Assembly (NCBI GenBank): GCA_023481105.1
Contig: JAMCWK010000056.1
Span: forward strand, 1 to 54,783
From: Acidobacteriota bacterium
Lineage (GTDB): Bacteria > Acidobacteriota > Terriglobia > Acidiferrales > UBA7541
Reading direction: 5' to 3'
DNA: 54,783 nt
Of the stretch, positions 37,990 to 47,106 are shown piece after piece. The first letter of the stretch is position 1; each line of letters starts with the position of its first letter. A program made the translations under genes and the position numbers. The notes below the pieces were generated by a model. It was not told the DNA's origin and made no database searches. It saw only the letters and a list, made by a program, of their open reading frames with translations.

Positions 37990-40108
37990 ACTGCGCGGCG
38001 GGCTTCTCGTCGCCGGTGTAGGCTTTTTTCAGATATTTCTCGACTTCTTCCTGCGCGCCGCCGGTGTTGTCGGCCAGGTCGCGCGCTTTGCTGTACTCAT
38101 TCACCGCGCGTTCGCGCTGCCCGCCGAGGTCGTAGATTTTTCCGAGGTAAATGTGGCTCCACACTTCCACCCACCGGTAACTCGGGTCCAAGTCGCCGCC
38201 GTACGCTTCGCGGAATGCGTTGGCCGAGGCCTGATAATTCTTCTGGTAGAAAAACGCCTCGCCCATGCGGAAGTGTGCCAGCGAATTATTTTTCTGCACG
38301 TCGAGCGCGCGCTGGTATTCCTGGATGGCGTCGTAAAACCTTCCGCCCTCCGCCAGTTCTTCGCCGCGCGCAATCAGCGCGCGCACGCGCAGCTTGGGAC
38401 TGGATTTGAGTATCTGATTGTTGGGATCGAGAATGATTCCGCCCGGCTTCGGCCGCCCAAACGTTTCGATCGTGAAAGAAGAATCCGTGCCGGTCAGTTG
38501 AACCGTTGTTGTCTCCGGATTCCCTTCCGTTTCGACTTTCACGTCAATGGGCATGGAGAAAGTTTCCAGGTCCTGTTTGATTTTGCCGACGATGCGAAAC
38601 CCTTTCGGAATGCGGTAAATGACGTATTCAACCTTGAACTCGGGGATGCCGGTGGAGTTCACCCAGTTGGTGAAGAAAGGCCGCAGGTTCAGCGGTGCTT
38701 GCGCATCAGGTTTCGGATTTTTCTCCGCCACCTGCTGCGCGAGTTGTTCGAAATCCTCGATGCGCGCTGCTTTGCCGGCATAGCTCCGGTAAAACTCCCG
38801 GAGCAATTCCAAAAACGCCGCGTCGCCCATTTGCGCGCGCAGCATGTGGAACACCATCGCGCCCTTGTTCATCACCACCGAACGGTATTCGCTGGAAAAC
38901 AGATCGAGCCGCTCGGCCTGCGCAATCGGCGCCGCTTCTTCATACGCCAGCGTTCCCACCGCGCAATCGTCGAGCACCCGCCGGAATGCTTCCTGCCCGC
39001 CGAGTTGCTGCGCGTACATCGCTTCCGAGTAGCGTGCCAGGCCGTCGGCGATCCATCCATCATTCGCCGTCGCCGGCAACACTTCGTTGCCCCACCATTG
39101 TCCAGCCGCGAGTCTCGCCAGCAGCCGGTAATTTACTTTGGCCTCCCACAGCCGCTTGCCGATGAGCAGGAGTCCCGGCGCGGAGTAGGACGAAATCGTA
39201 CCGTCCGGCAACTGCGCAATTCCCATCTCCGGCTGTGGCAGCGCGCCGAACAAGCTGCTGAACTCCGTCAGAATATTCGCCAGCGACTCGCCGTAACCCG
39301 TTGCGGATTCGACCGCTGCTGCCGGCACGTACACGGGAATGGTCAAGCCCTGCGCATTCACCGGCACCACTCGCAGGCTCCCCGCCACGAATGTTCCCGG
39401 TGTGTCCGGCCGCTCCGTGCGGAAGCTGTACACCATGCGCACCTCGGACGGCCGCGCCACGCCTTCGCCCTTCTTGCTCGGCGCCGGCGGAACGGGCGGC
39501 GCCTGTACCGGTGGCAGCGACTTGCCCGTTCCCACGACCGTCACGCTCTCCGGCACGTTGAAGCTGAACGTCGCTGTGTAGCGGTTCGCGGGAAAATTCG
39601 TCAGCGGAAACCATCGCGCCGGGAGCAGCAGGTAGGAATCTTCCGCGCCGATGGACGCCAGCCTCGTGTCCTTCACCGGGCTATTTTCTTCGTTCGAAAG
39701 CGGGCCCGCGTAGTCGAAGGTCAGTGTCACTTTTTGCCCGGGCGCGGCTGCCTCCGGCAGCATCACGAGCATGCGCAGCGGCGCGCTCTCCAGCCGCTGG
39801 AAGGGCACGGGTTTGCCGTCCGTGCCGCTGACCGCGGTCACCTTCAAGTTCGGATGCAGCTCCACTTCGACATTGCGCGAAGCCTCACGCACTTCAAAAT
39901 CCACTTTCGCGCGCGCTTGCAAGGTCTGTTCCGCGGGAATCAGCGTCGCGTTCACCACATAGTTTGTCGCGCGGAAATTCCACTTCCGCGCTTCCTGCGC
40001 CTGCGCTGTGTTTCCGAGGGCCAGCGCCACAAGGGCCAGCGCACACGCAGGTGCCGCAAGTTTGGCGAACGCCGTTCGCACTTCTTTTGGCTTTTCGGTC
40101 ATCGGCAT
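37988..40108 (-). CDS. Catalytically degenerate M1-peptidase-like protein with C-terminal TPRs
   Basis: About 706 residues from ATG 40108 (ATG 40102 is also possible), with a signal peptide (LAAPACALALVALALGNTAQA). It aligns with the M1 protein at 3400-5505 over its length: the same N-terminal beta domain, SYSAPGLLL, QWW, DGWIADGLARY. The zinc site is gone: HEIAH is replaced by RLAAG at 332-336, and the third ligand Glu by Asp355. TPR helices (EYQRALDVQKNNSLAHFRMGEA) end the chain. It cannot bind zinc in the M1 manner, so it is likely a periplasmic scaffold or regulator. It lies downstream of lpxB and is probably co-transcribed. Confidence 0.82.
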   Translation of the reverse strand: MPMTEKPKEVRTAFAKLAAPACALALVALALGNTAQAQEARKWNFRATNYVVNATLIPAEQTLQARAKVDFEVREASRNVEVELHPNLKVTAVSGTDGKPVPFQRLESAPLRMLVMLPEAAAPGQKVTLTFDYAGPLSNEENSPVKDTRLASIGAEDSYLLLPARWFPLTNFPANRYTATFSFNVPESVTVVGTGKSLPPVQAPPVPPAPSKKGEGVARPSEVRMVYSFRTERPDTPGTFVAGSLRVVPVNAQGLTIPVYVPAAAVESATGYGESLANILTEFSSLFGALPQPEMGIAQLPDGTISSYSAPGLLLIGKRLWEAKVNYRLLARLAAGQWWGNEVLPATANDGWIADGLARYSEAMYAQQLGGQEAFRRVLDDCAVGTLAYEEAAPIAQAERLDLFSSEYRSVVMNKGAMVFHMLRAQMGDAAFLELLREFYRSYAGKAARIEDFEQLAQQVAEKNPKPDAQAPLNLRPFFTNWVNSTGIPEFKVEYVIYRIPKGFRIVGKIKQDLETFSMPIDVKVETEGNPETTTVQLTGTDSSFTIETFGRPKPGGIILDPNNQILKSSPKLRVRALIARGEELAEGGRFYDAIQEYQRALDVQKNNSLAHFRMGEAFFYQKNYQASANAFREAYGGDLDPSYRWVEVWSHIYLGKIYDLGGQRERAVNEYSKARDLADNTGGAQEEVEKYLKKAYTGDEKPAAQ

Positions 40109-40172
40109 GATTAGAATACCAGAACCCTCGCTCAAGTTGCCTGTCGCTGCGCGGGAGACCTCTGTTTGCGGG

Positions 40173-41297
40173 CTAGAGCATCCCGGCAATAATTCCTGCC
40201 GCGCGCTCGATGGCTCCGCCGGGGCCCAGCCTGCGCTTGACCTCGGCCAATTCCCTGCGCATGGTTTCGCGTTCTTCCGCGGACCCCAGCAACCGCCGCG
40301 CCTCCGCCGCTACTGCTTCCGGCGTGAACGCTTCCTGAATCAGCTCCGGCACTACGCGCCGCCCGGCAATCAAGTTGACCATGGCGAAGTGCGGCGTGCG
40401 CACCAGCCGCCGCGCAATGAACGCGGTGGTTGCCGACACGCGGTACACCACCACCATCGGCACGCCGAGCAGCGCCGCCTCCACAGTCGCCGTGCCGCTG
40501 GACACGATGGCGCAATCGGCCGCCGCCAGCGCATCGTATGTCGCGCCCTCCACGATGTGCACGGGCGGGCCGTTGCGCACCATAGCCGACAAACTCTCCT
40601 TCGCAACTCCCGGAGCGGCGGCCAGCACAAACTGATATTCGGTGTCGCTCGCCAGAAAGCGGCATGCTTCGAGCATAACGGGCAGGTTGTGCGCGATTTC
40701 CGACGGGCGGCTGCCCGGCAGCAGCGCAACGATGCGTTTTCCTGTGTCGAGTCCGTGCTTGCTCGCGAACTGCTCGCGCGAAAGCGTGGGTTTCACCGAG
40801 TCCACCAGCGGGTGCCCCACGAAGTTTACGGGCACTTCTGCCTTGCGGTAGAAATCCTCCTCGAATGGAAAAATGCACAGCACGCGCGCCACCAGCCGCC
40901 GGATCAGTTGCACGCGCTTCGGCCGCCACGCCCACACTTGCGGGCTGATGAAGTACACGATGCGCACGCCCTGCTTGTGCAGCCGCCGCGCCAGGCGCAA
41001 ATTGAAATCTGGAAAGTCCACCAAGATCGCCAAGTCTGGTTTGCGCCGCTCCGCTTCGTCTGCCAGTTGCCGGTACACTTTCCAAACCGACGGCAGCCGC
41101 CGCACCACTTCGCTGATGCCCACCACTGCCACCTGGCTCGAGTCGGCCAGCAGCTCGACGCCGGCCTCGCGCATGCGCGGCCCGCCCAGTCCAAAGAGGT
41201 GTGCGCCGGTCCGCGCGCGCAGCGCCGCTGCCAGCCGCGCCGCGTACATTTCGCCGCTCGGCTCGCCCGCAGAAATCAGAATCAGCGGCTTTTTCAT
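40173..41297 (-). CDS. lpxB: Lipid-A-disaccharide synthase
   Basis: 374 residues from ATG 41297. Typical LpxB segments: ISAGEPSGEMYAARL at the N-terminus, DFPDFNLRLARRLHKQGVRIVYFISPQVWAWRP, FPFEEDFYRKAEVPVNFVGHPLVD, LLPGSRPSEIAHNLPVMLEA and SSGTATVEAALLGVPMVVVYR. It condenses UDP-2,3-diacylglucosamine with lipid X in lipid A synthesis at the inner membrane, which shows that the organism has a lipid A-containing outer membrane. The gene follows the ABC exporter pair by 24 bases in the same direction. Confidence 0.93.
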   Translation of the reverse strand: MKKPLILISAGEPSGEMYAARLAAALRARTGAHLFGLGGPRMREAGVELLADSSQVAVVGISEVVRRLPSVWKVYRQLADEAERRKPDLAILVDFPDFNLRLARRLHKQGVRIVYFISPQVWAWRPKRVQLIRRLVARVLCIFPFEEDFYRKAEVPVNFVGHPLVDSVKPTLSREQFASKHGLDTGKRIVALLPGSRPSEIAHNLPVMLEACRFLASDTEYQFVLAAAPGVAKESLSAMVRNGPPVHIVEGATYDALAAADCAIVSSGTATVEAALLGVPMVVVYRVSATTAFIARRLVRTPHFAMVNLIAGRRVVPELIQEAFTPEAVAAEARRLLGSAEERETMRRELAEVKRRLGPGGAIERAAGIIAGML

Positions 41298-41321
41298 CGC
41301 GAGGAGAATATCACCACTTCT

Positions 41322-43199
41322 TCAATCATCGGCGGGCAAGGGAGCGCCGGCGACTCCGCCGAGCATGGCGGGCGGCACGCGCAACTCCTGATCCTTGTAC
41401 TGGAGCTGGTAGAGCTTGTAGTAGATGCCGCGTTGTGCCAGCAATTCCTGGTGCGAGCCTTGTTCGCGCAGGCGTCCCTTGTGAAATACCAGGATGCGAT
41501 TCGCGTGCTGAATCGTGCTCAAGCGGTGCGCAATGACGATGGCCGTGCGTCCTTCGAGCAGCCGGTCCAGCGCGTCGCGAATCAGCAATTCCGTCTTCGT
41601 GTCCACGCTGGAGGTCGCTTCGTCGAGAATCATGAAGCGCGGATTGTGCGCCAGCGCGCGCGCAAAGCTGACGAGCTGCCGCTGTCCCACGGAAAACGTC
41701 GCGCCGCGCTCCGTAACTTGCGTTTCCACACCCTGTTGCAGCCCGCCGACAAATTCCGCCAGCCCCACCTCGCGCAGCGCGCGCTCCACCGCCGCGCGGT
41801 CAATCGCCTCCGTGCTCAGGCGCACGTTGGATTCGAGCGTGCCTGTAAAGAGGAACGGGTCCTGCAACACGATGCCGAAGTGCCGCCGCAAGTCAGGCAG
41901 CGCGTATTCGCGGACGTCCCGCCCGTCGAGCAGAATCTGCCCGCGCTGGATGTCGTAGAAACGCAGCAGCAGAGAAATCACCGTTGTCTTGCCCGCGCCG
42001 GTATGTCCCACGAGCGCCGCCGATTCGCCTGGACGCACGCGGAAGCTGACCTCGCGCAGCACCCAATCTTCATCTTTCGGCTCTTGCACAGTGCTGTACG
42101 AAAACCAAACGTTGCGGAACTCGATTTCGCCCTTGGGCTGCTCGAACGGGAGCGCATCGGGCTGCAAATCCAGCGTCACCGGCTCGTCCAGCAGCTTGAA
42201 GATGCGCTCGGAGCTGGCCATGGCCGTCTGCATCACGTTAAATTTTTCGCTCAAGTCCTGAATCGGCCGGAAGAAGCGTTGTGCGTACTGGATGAACGCA
42301 AACAGCACGCCGACCGTCAGCCCGCCGCCGAGCGTACGCAACCCGCCGAACCAAAGGATGGCCGCGATGGCCGCCACGGAAAGCAACTCGACCGCCGGAT
42401 AAAACAGCGCGAACGCCAGAATCGCGTCCTTGTACGCCAGCATGTGGTCGCGGTTGCGCTCCTCGAATTGTTCCTGCGCCTTGCGCTCGCGGTTGAAGAG
42501 CTGCACGACGCTCATGCCGCTGATGTGCTCTTGCAAGAACGCATTGATGCGCGCGATGGCGGTGCGGATGCGGCGGTTGGCATCGCGCACCACGTTGCGG
42601 AAGAAATAAGTCACCGCCAGGATGAACGGCAGCACGGAAAGCGCGGCCAGCGCCAGCCGCCAGTCCCACACAAAGAGCCACACGGCCATGCCCACCAGAA
42701 GCACGACGTCGTTGAGCATGGTGACCACGCCGGCGGCGAACAATTCGTTCAGCGCATCTACGTCCGTCGTCACGCGCGTCACCAGCCGGCCCACCGGCGA
42801 GCGGTCGTAAAAGCTCAGCGGCAAGCGTTGCAAGTGCGCGAAGATTTCTCCGCGCAGGTCGCACATCGTTTCCTGCCCCACGCGCTGCATCACGCGCACT
42901 TGCACGTACTGCACGGCAAAGCTCACGAGTAACACCGCCAGATACAGCGCGGCGATGATCAGCAGTCCGCGTCCTGCTGCTGCCCGTTCAAGTTGCTGGC
43001 CGGCGCCGGGCACGATGTAGCGGTCCAGTCCAATCTTGAACAGGTACGGGCTCACCAGTTCCAGCGGCGTCACCGCCATCACCAGCGCGAGCGCAAAAAT
43101 CACCCGCCACTTGTACGGGCGGAGATAGTGCACCAGCCGCCGCGCGAGCTTCGCGTCGTACGGCTTCCCCAGCGCCTCTTCTTCGTGATGATTACTCAT
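41322..43199 (-). CDS. ABC exporter subunit with intact Walker B Glu (heterodimer partner)
   Basis: 625 residues: an N-terminal six-helix exporter domain (about 25-330), then an ATPase domain with Walker A GHTGAGKTT, Walker B FMILDEATSSVD with catalytic Glu, and His-loop VIAHRLST. The signature reads FSVGQRQ in place of LSGGQ. Its partner (43196-45121) has the opposite set: LSGGQ intact, but Asp in place of the Walker B Glu. Such complementary defects are characteristic of heterodimeric exporters (TM287/288, BmrCD type) with one active and one degenerate ATP site. ATG 43199 overlaps the partner's stop (ATGA). The substrate is unknown; a lipid is conceivable because lpxB follows. Confidence 0.85.
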   Translation of the reverse strand: MSNHHEEEALGKPYDAKLARRLVHYLRPYKWRVIFALALVMAVTPLELVSPYLFKIGLDRYIVPGAGQQLERAAAGRGLLIIAALYLAVLLVSFAVQYVQVRVMQRVGQETMCDLRGEIFAHLQRLPLSFYDRSPVGRLVTRVTTDVDALNELFAAGVVTMLNDVVLLVGMAVWLFVWDWRLALAALSVLPFILAVTYFFRNVVRDANRRIRTAIARINAFLQEHISGMSVVQLFNRERKAQEQFEERNRDHMLAYKDAILAFALFYPAVELLSVAAIAAILWFGGLRTLGGGLTVGVLFAFIQYAQRFFRPIQDLSEKFNVMQTAMASSERIFKLLDEPVTLDLQPDALPFEQPKGEIEFRNVWFSYSTVQEPKDEDWVLREVSFRVRPGESAALVGHTGAGKTTVISLLLRFYDIQRGQILLDGRDVREYALPDLRRHFGIVLQDPFLFTGTLESNVRLSTEAIDRAAVERALREVGLAEFVGGLQQGVETQVTERGATFSVGQRQLVSFARALAHNPRFMILDEATSSVDTKTELLIRDALDRLLEGRTAIVIAHRLSTIQHANRILVFHKGRLREQGSHQELLAQRGIYYKLYQLQYKDQELRVPPAMLGGVAGAPLPADD

Positions 43200-45121
43200 A
43201 CCTGTTCCAGCTCTTCTTCCAACAACTGTTTCTGATACAAATCGGCGTAATAGCCTTCGGCCGCCAGCAACTCATCGTGCGTGCCGTGTTCGACGATGCG
43301 CCCTTCACGCAGCACCACGATTTGATCCGCGTTTTTCACGGTGGAGCAGCGGTGCGAAATCAAAATTGTTGTGCGCTGCCGCATCACATCGCGCAGCTCG
43401 CGCAGAATGCGCTCTTCGGTCTGCGTATCCACGCTGGAGAGCGCATCGTCCAGCACCAGAATTTTCGGCGCGCGGATCACCGCCCGCGCCAGCGCCGTGC
43501 GCTGCTTTTGCCCGCCGCTCAGCGTGATGCCACGCTCGCCCACCATGGTGTCGTAGGCTTTCGGGAAATCGTGAATTTCTCCCGCAATGCTGGAGATGGC
43601 CGCGGCGCGCTCCACCTCCGCGTCCGAGGAATTTTCCGCGCCAAAGGCGATGTTTTCGCGCACCGTTTCGCTGAACAGGAACGTATCCTGCGGCACGAAT
43701 CCGATGGATCGCCGCAGCGTGGCTAGCGGCCATTGCTGGATGGGCCGCCCGTCCACCAGAATCGTTCCTGCCGGCGCCTCGTAGAGACGCGCCACCAGCG
43801 CCGCCAGCGTGGACTTCCCGCAGCCCGTGGGGCCTACCACAGCCAGCGTGGATCCTGCCGGAACCCGCAGGTTGATCTCGCGCAGCACCGGTTCAATTTC
43901 ACTGGTTTGCTTTCCGTCGCGTTTCGCCCCATTGCCGTTCCGTGGTGTGGGGAACGCGAAGGTCAAGTTGCGGAATTCGATTTCGCCGCGGATGCCACCG
44001 TCGTCCTCGCGTGCCTCGCGGTCATCTATTTTCGGCTCGGCTTGCAGGATGTAGTTCAGGCGGCCCATGGACGCCGCGCCGCGCTGGAAAATATTCGTCA
44101 CCCACCCGAGCGCGATCATCGGCCACACCAGCAGCGCCAGGTAGGAGTTGAAGGCGATGAGCGCGCCGAGCGAAATTTGCCCGTCAATGACCAGCAAGCC
44201 GCCTTTCAACAGGATGATCAAGAACGTCACGCCGATCAGTCCCGTCAGCGCCGGCATGAACAGGCTCCACGTGCGGATGAGCTTGATGTTGCGGCCCACG
44301 TACTCGCGGTTCAGCTCGCCGAACGCGCGCTGCTCCGCTTCTTCTTGCCGGTAGGCGCGGATCACGCGAACCCCGGTCAGGTTTTCCTGGGCCTTTGCCG
44401 AAAGTGCCGCCAACGACGCCTGGATCGATTCGTACAGACTGTGGATGGTTTTCCCGAAGTGCCGCACGGCCCACGCCACCAGCGGCACCGGCAGCATCAC
44501 CCACAGAGTCAGCACTGGCGAGAGCCGCAGCATGAGCACGATGGCCAGCGCCATGGTCACCACGGTGGTGGCGCTGTACATGATCCCCGGCCCGAGCACC
44601 ATGCGCACCGCGTTCAGGTCGTTCGTGCAGCGCGACATCAACTCGCCGGTGCGGTTGCGCACGTAAAATTCCGGCTCCAGCACCAGCAGCCGCGCCAGCA
44701 CGTCGTTGCGCAGGTCGAATTCAATGTCGCGGGAAACGCCGATGATGATGGAGCGCGTCAGGAACGACAGCACGCCTTTCAACGTCACAATCCCCACCAG
44801 CATGACGCACAGCACCAGCAATGTGTGGCGGTCCGACGGCTTATAAAAGGGCAACAGCAGGTTCACCAGCGGCCCTGCCAGCCCGTTGGAATGTTGCAGC
44901 GGCACAGCATGCCCGGCGAGCGAATCGATGATGGCGCCAATCACCAGCGGCAACACGTTGCCCACCACGCCCATCGCCGTCAGGATCAGCAGGCCCACGG
45001 CGATGCCGCCTTTGTATTTGCTCAGGTAGGGAAGCAGGCCGCGCAAATCCTTCATCGCCGAGCGTGACGGCGCTTTCCGTGCAGCGGGCTTGGCGGTGGC
45101 GGATTGTGCAGTGCTGCTCAA
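43196..45121 (-). CDS. ABC exporter subunit with degenerate Walker B (Asp for Glu)
   Basis: 641 residues from TTG 45121; an alternative start is the ATG of MKDLRGLLPYLSKYKGG, about 21 residues later. Six-helix membrane domain, then ATPase with Walker A GPTGCGKST, signature LSGGQKQR, Walker B ILVLDDALSSVD and His-loop LISHRCST. The Glu after Walker B is Asp, so the site formed by its own Walker motifs with the partner's FSVGQ signature should be slow or inactive. It pairs with the protein encoded immediately downstream. Direction of transport: export, from the fused membrane-ATPase layout. Confidence 0.85.
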   Translation of the reverse strand: MSSTAQSATAKPAARKAPSRSAMKDLRGLLPYLSKYKGGIAVGLLILTAMGVVGNVLPLVIGAIIDSLAGHAVPLQHSNGLAGPLVNLLLPFYKPSDRHTLLVLCVMLVGIVTLKGVLSFLTRSIIIGVSRDIEFDLRNDVLARLLVLEPEFYVRNRTGELMSRCTNDLNAVRMVLGPGIMYSATTVVTMALAIVLMLRLSPVLTLWVMLPVPLVAWAVRHFGKTIHSLYESIQASLAALSAKAQENLTGVRVIRAYRQEEAEQRAFGELNREYVGRNIKLIRTWSLFMPALTGLIGVTFLIILLKGGLLVIDGQISLGALIAFNSYLALLVWPMIALGWVTNIFQRGAASMGRLNYILQAEPKIDDREAREDDGGIRGEIEFRNLTFAFPTPRNGNGAKRDGKQTSEIEPVLREINLRVPAGSTLAVVGPTGCGKSTLAALVARLYEAPAGTILVDGRPIQQWPLATLRRSIGFVPQDTFLFSETVRENIAFGAENSSDAEVERAAAISSIAGEIHDFPKAYDTMVGERGITLSGGQKQRTALARAVIRAPKILVLDDALSSVDTQTEERILRELRDVMRQRTTILISHRCSTVKNADQIVVLREGRIVEHGTHDELLAAEGYYADLYQKQLLEEELEQV

Positions 45122-45130
45122 TGTGAAAAC

Positions 45131-45733
45131 TCAGCGCAGGAACGATCTTACTTTCTCGATCATCGGCGTTTCGCCCAGAAAATTCTGATACGTGCGGTCG
45201 AGCGACTGATAGCGCTTCACCTTCGGGTTCCAGCGCACGCCGATTGTTTGCAGCGTGCCTCCGGCGGGCTGTGCCAGGGGCGTGAAATACAACTGCAATC
45301 CTTTTTCCGGGTTCTGCTCATACTGCAAGCGCCAACCGGTCACTGGCGCCACCGGCGTCGCCGCCAAAAATCCGTTGGTGTTTTTTAGATGTTCATCCAC
45401 GTGCAAAAGCTCCGACCATTTGCCGTCCTGCTGGCTCAGGATGGTCGCGCGTGTCAGCAAAATGCCGGGCACCGTGTTCGGCGGTGTTTTCTTGATGCGG
45501 TTGATGACCAGCACCTGCTGATTCCCGGTCTTTGCCAAGTCGCCAAACGCGAGCACTTCCGCGTCTTTCCCCAGTACCGCAATTGCCGCCGCTTGAAGTT
45601 CCGGCGGTACGGCCGGCTCCGCCGGCTTTTGGGCAGACTCCGGGGGCTTTGCTGGCGGCTCGCTGCTGCGTGCCGTCGCGAGCGCGAGGACACACGTCAC
45701 GCCCATGGTCAGAATCGTTCGCTTCGCTTTCAT
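45131..45733 (-). CDS. Exported hypothetical protein
   Basis: 200 residues from ATG 45733 (MKAKRTILTMGVTCVLALATA), which opens a signal peptide; the longer frame has no such feature. A Pro/Ala/Glu-rich stretch follows, then a domain with PPELQAAAIAVLGKDAEVLAFG and ILLTRATILSQQDGKWSELLHVDEHLK. I do not recognise a family. It starts eight bases after the stop codon of the previous gene (45742-46347), so the two are probably one transcript. Confidence 0.65.
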   Translation of the reverse strand: MKAKRTILTMGVTCVLALATARSSEPPAKPPESAQKPAEPAVPPELQAAAIAVLGKDAEVLAFGDLAKTGNQQVLVINRIKKTPPNTVPGILLTRATILSQQDGKWSELLHVDEHLKNTNGFLAATPVAPVTGWRLQYEQNPEKGLQLYFTPLAQPAGGTLQTIGVRWNPKVKRYQSLDRTYQNFLGETPMIEKVRSFLR

Positions 45734-45741
45734 GCGGTTCT

Positions 45742-46347
45742 TTATAAACTCGGAAAGGCCAGGGTGATTTGCACTACTCGGCCCGTCGTTCGCGCGCAGC
45801 TCACTTCCATTACCTGCGGCACTTTCGACCCCGCCCAATCGAAGGAATAGTATAGCAAGGTCAGCTCGTTCCCGTGTTGCGTGGAAGGGCCGCTGGAAGT
45901 CGCATCACCGTAGGTGTACTCCACTTCACTGCAGACATTGTAGGCGATGCGAATCCCTTTGCCGGTGGTCAGCTTGACCGACGGCAGCGGCACATCGGGC
46001 TCCTTCTTGGGGTCGCTGGGCTGGTCAATGAGCGGGTCAATGGTGGAGACGGTGATGCTCTGGATGACACTTTCCTTGTCCAACTCGACGCGCAGGGAGC
46101 GGTGCTTGGCCTTGTCCACCCACGCCAGCACGTCGTTGGAGCCAGGCACCACCTGGCGGTAGTACGGCCCGTGGACGTTGGTCGCCGTGCGCAATTTGTC
46201 GCGGCCGGGGCGCAAGCCCGCCAGGGTCGTCTCATTGCGCTGCTTGGCTGCCGCGCCCGCATCGTTGGATGTCAGGTTCGGCGTCATCCACAGCAGCGCC
46301 GCGGCCGCGCTAACGCAAAGCCAGAATTTCATCCAGTCGCGCTTCAA
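45742..46347 (-). CDS. Exported or membrane-anchored hypothetical protein
   Basis: 201 residues from TTG 46347 (preceded by GGGAGAGGACAAT) or ATG 46332. The N-terminus is a signal or anchor (MKFWLCVSAAAALLWM). The mature part has LRTATNVHGPYYRQVVPGSNDVLAWVDKAKHRSLRVELDKESVIQSI and a C-terminal beta-rich region; no known domain is evident. Its 5' end overlaps the 3' end of the upstream gene by 38 bases, which indicates coupled expression. Confidence 0.62.
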   Translation of the reverse strand: MKRDWMKFWLCVSAAAALLWMTPNLTSNDAGAAAKQRNETTLAGLRPGRDKLRTATNVHGPYYRQVVPGSNDVLAWVDKAKHRSLRVELDKESVIQSITVSTIDPLIDQPSDPKKEPDVPLPSVKLTTGKGIRIAYNVCSEVEYTYGDATSSGPSTQHGNELTLLYYSFDWAGSKVPQVMEVSCARTTGRVVQITLAFPSL

Positions 46348-46984
46348 AATTGTCCTCTCCCTCCGACCAGAGCCGCGACTTCTCCACCGGCAAGGCCGCC
46401 TCGATTTTCCGCATCCAATCGAACAGCGTCACAATGTTTTCCCGCGTCTTTTCGTGGTATTCGCGCAAACGATCCGGGTCGGACATGCGCCGCAAGAATT
46501 CCGCTTCGGCCGGATGCTGCGGAGCCGCAGCCGGCACGCTCCGCGCGCCGAGAAGGTTTCCGTGCCCCGTGAACAAATGCTCCATGCCCAGCTCGAGCAG
46601 GAAATGTCCCGCCTCGGCACTCGCACCGTCGTCATACTCCGGGCCGTTGCAAATCAATTCCAGGCGTTCCGCGCCCCGCTTCCACTGCCCAGTGCTCAAT
46701 TCGTAGGTCCACAGGTCCCAGTTGGCTTGCACTTCGTAGGCGCTGTCGGCGTTGAGGTGCTCGCGAGCGATTTCCATCAGCTCGCTGGCAGTGGGCGGGT
46801 ACGCACGCAGATCGAGCTCCTCGAGCGGAGACTCCATGGGATTCACAGCGCGGATGACCAGCCACGCAAACCCCGGCCAGCTCGGCGCCGACGGCACCGT
46901 CTCCAGCAGCTTCTCGAAGAGTCCCAGCATCGTCTCTTCGCCGAAGCCGCGGCACCACACGCTGGCATAGGCCTGGTTGGCCAC
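46310..46984 (-). CDS. Hypothetical soluble protein, 224 residues
   Basis: Starts at GTG 46984 (MANQAYASVW), which lies within two or three bases of the transcription start predicted from TATAAT at 46993-46998 on the minus strand, so it is probably leaderless. The protein is acidic, helical and Leu-rich (LGLFEKLLETVPSAPSWPGFAWLVIRAVN), without signal peptide or membrane span. I do not recognise the family. It heads a three-gene minus-strand group with the two exported hypotheticals. Confidence 0.65.
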   Translation of the reverse strand: MANQAYASVWCRGFGEETMLGLFEKLLETVPSAPSWPGFAWLVIRAVNPMESPLEELDLRAYPPTASELMEIAREHLNADSAYEVQANWDLWTYELSTGQWKRGAERLELICNGPEYDDGASAEAGHFLLELGMEHLFTGHGNLLGARSVPAAAPQHPAEAEFLRRMSDPDRLREYHEKTRENIVTLFDWMRKIEAALPVEKSRLWSEGEDNFEARLDEILALR

Positions 46985-46992
46985 GGCGCACC

Positions 46993-46998
46993 ATTATA
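46993..46998 (-). promoter_or_regulatory. Consensus -10 box (TATAAT) just before a GTG start
   Basis: Reads TATAAT on the minus strand; eight bases then separate it from GTG 46984. A -35 box is not obvious. Confidence 0.4.
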
Positions 46999-47106
46999 CA
47001 GGCTTTGCCCGGCGGCGACTTTTTGCCGCGCCCAAAAACTATCTGCTTTGTTGGAGTTTTGTAATCAGAACCGAGGGAATCTCTTCAGCCGTTCATCCCG
47101 GACCAT

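Noticed and set aside
40008..42932. 974-codon open frame on the plus strand opposite lpxB and the ABC exporter
   Set aside because: Lies antisense to recognisable genes and has a His/Arg/Gln-rich composition typical of reverse-frame shadows.
45731..45746. TATAAA seven bases before ATG 45733 as another leaderless promoter
   Set aside because: The box is made from the stop codon of the upstream gene (TTATAA), and the two genes are eight bases apart, so an operon explains it better.
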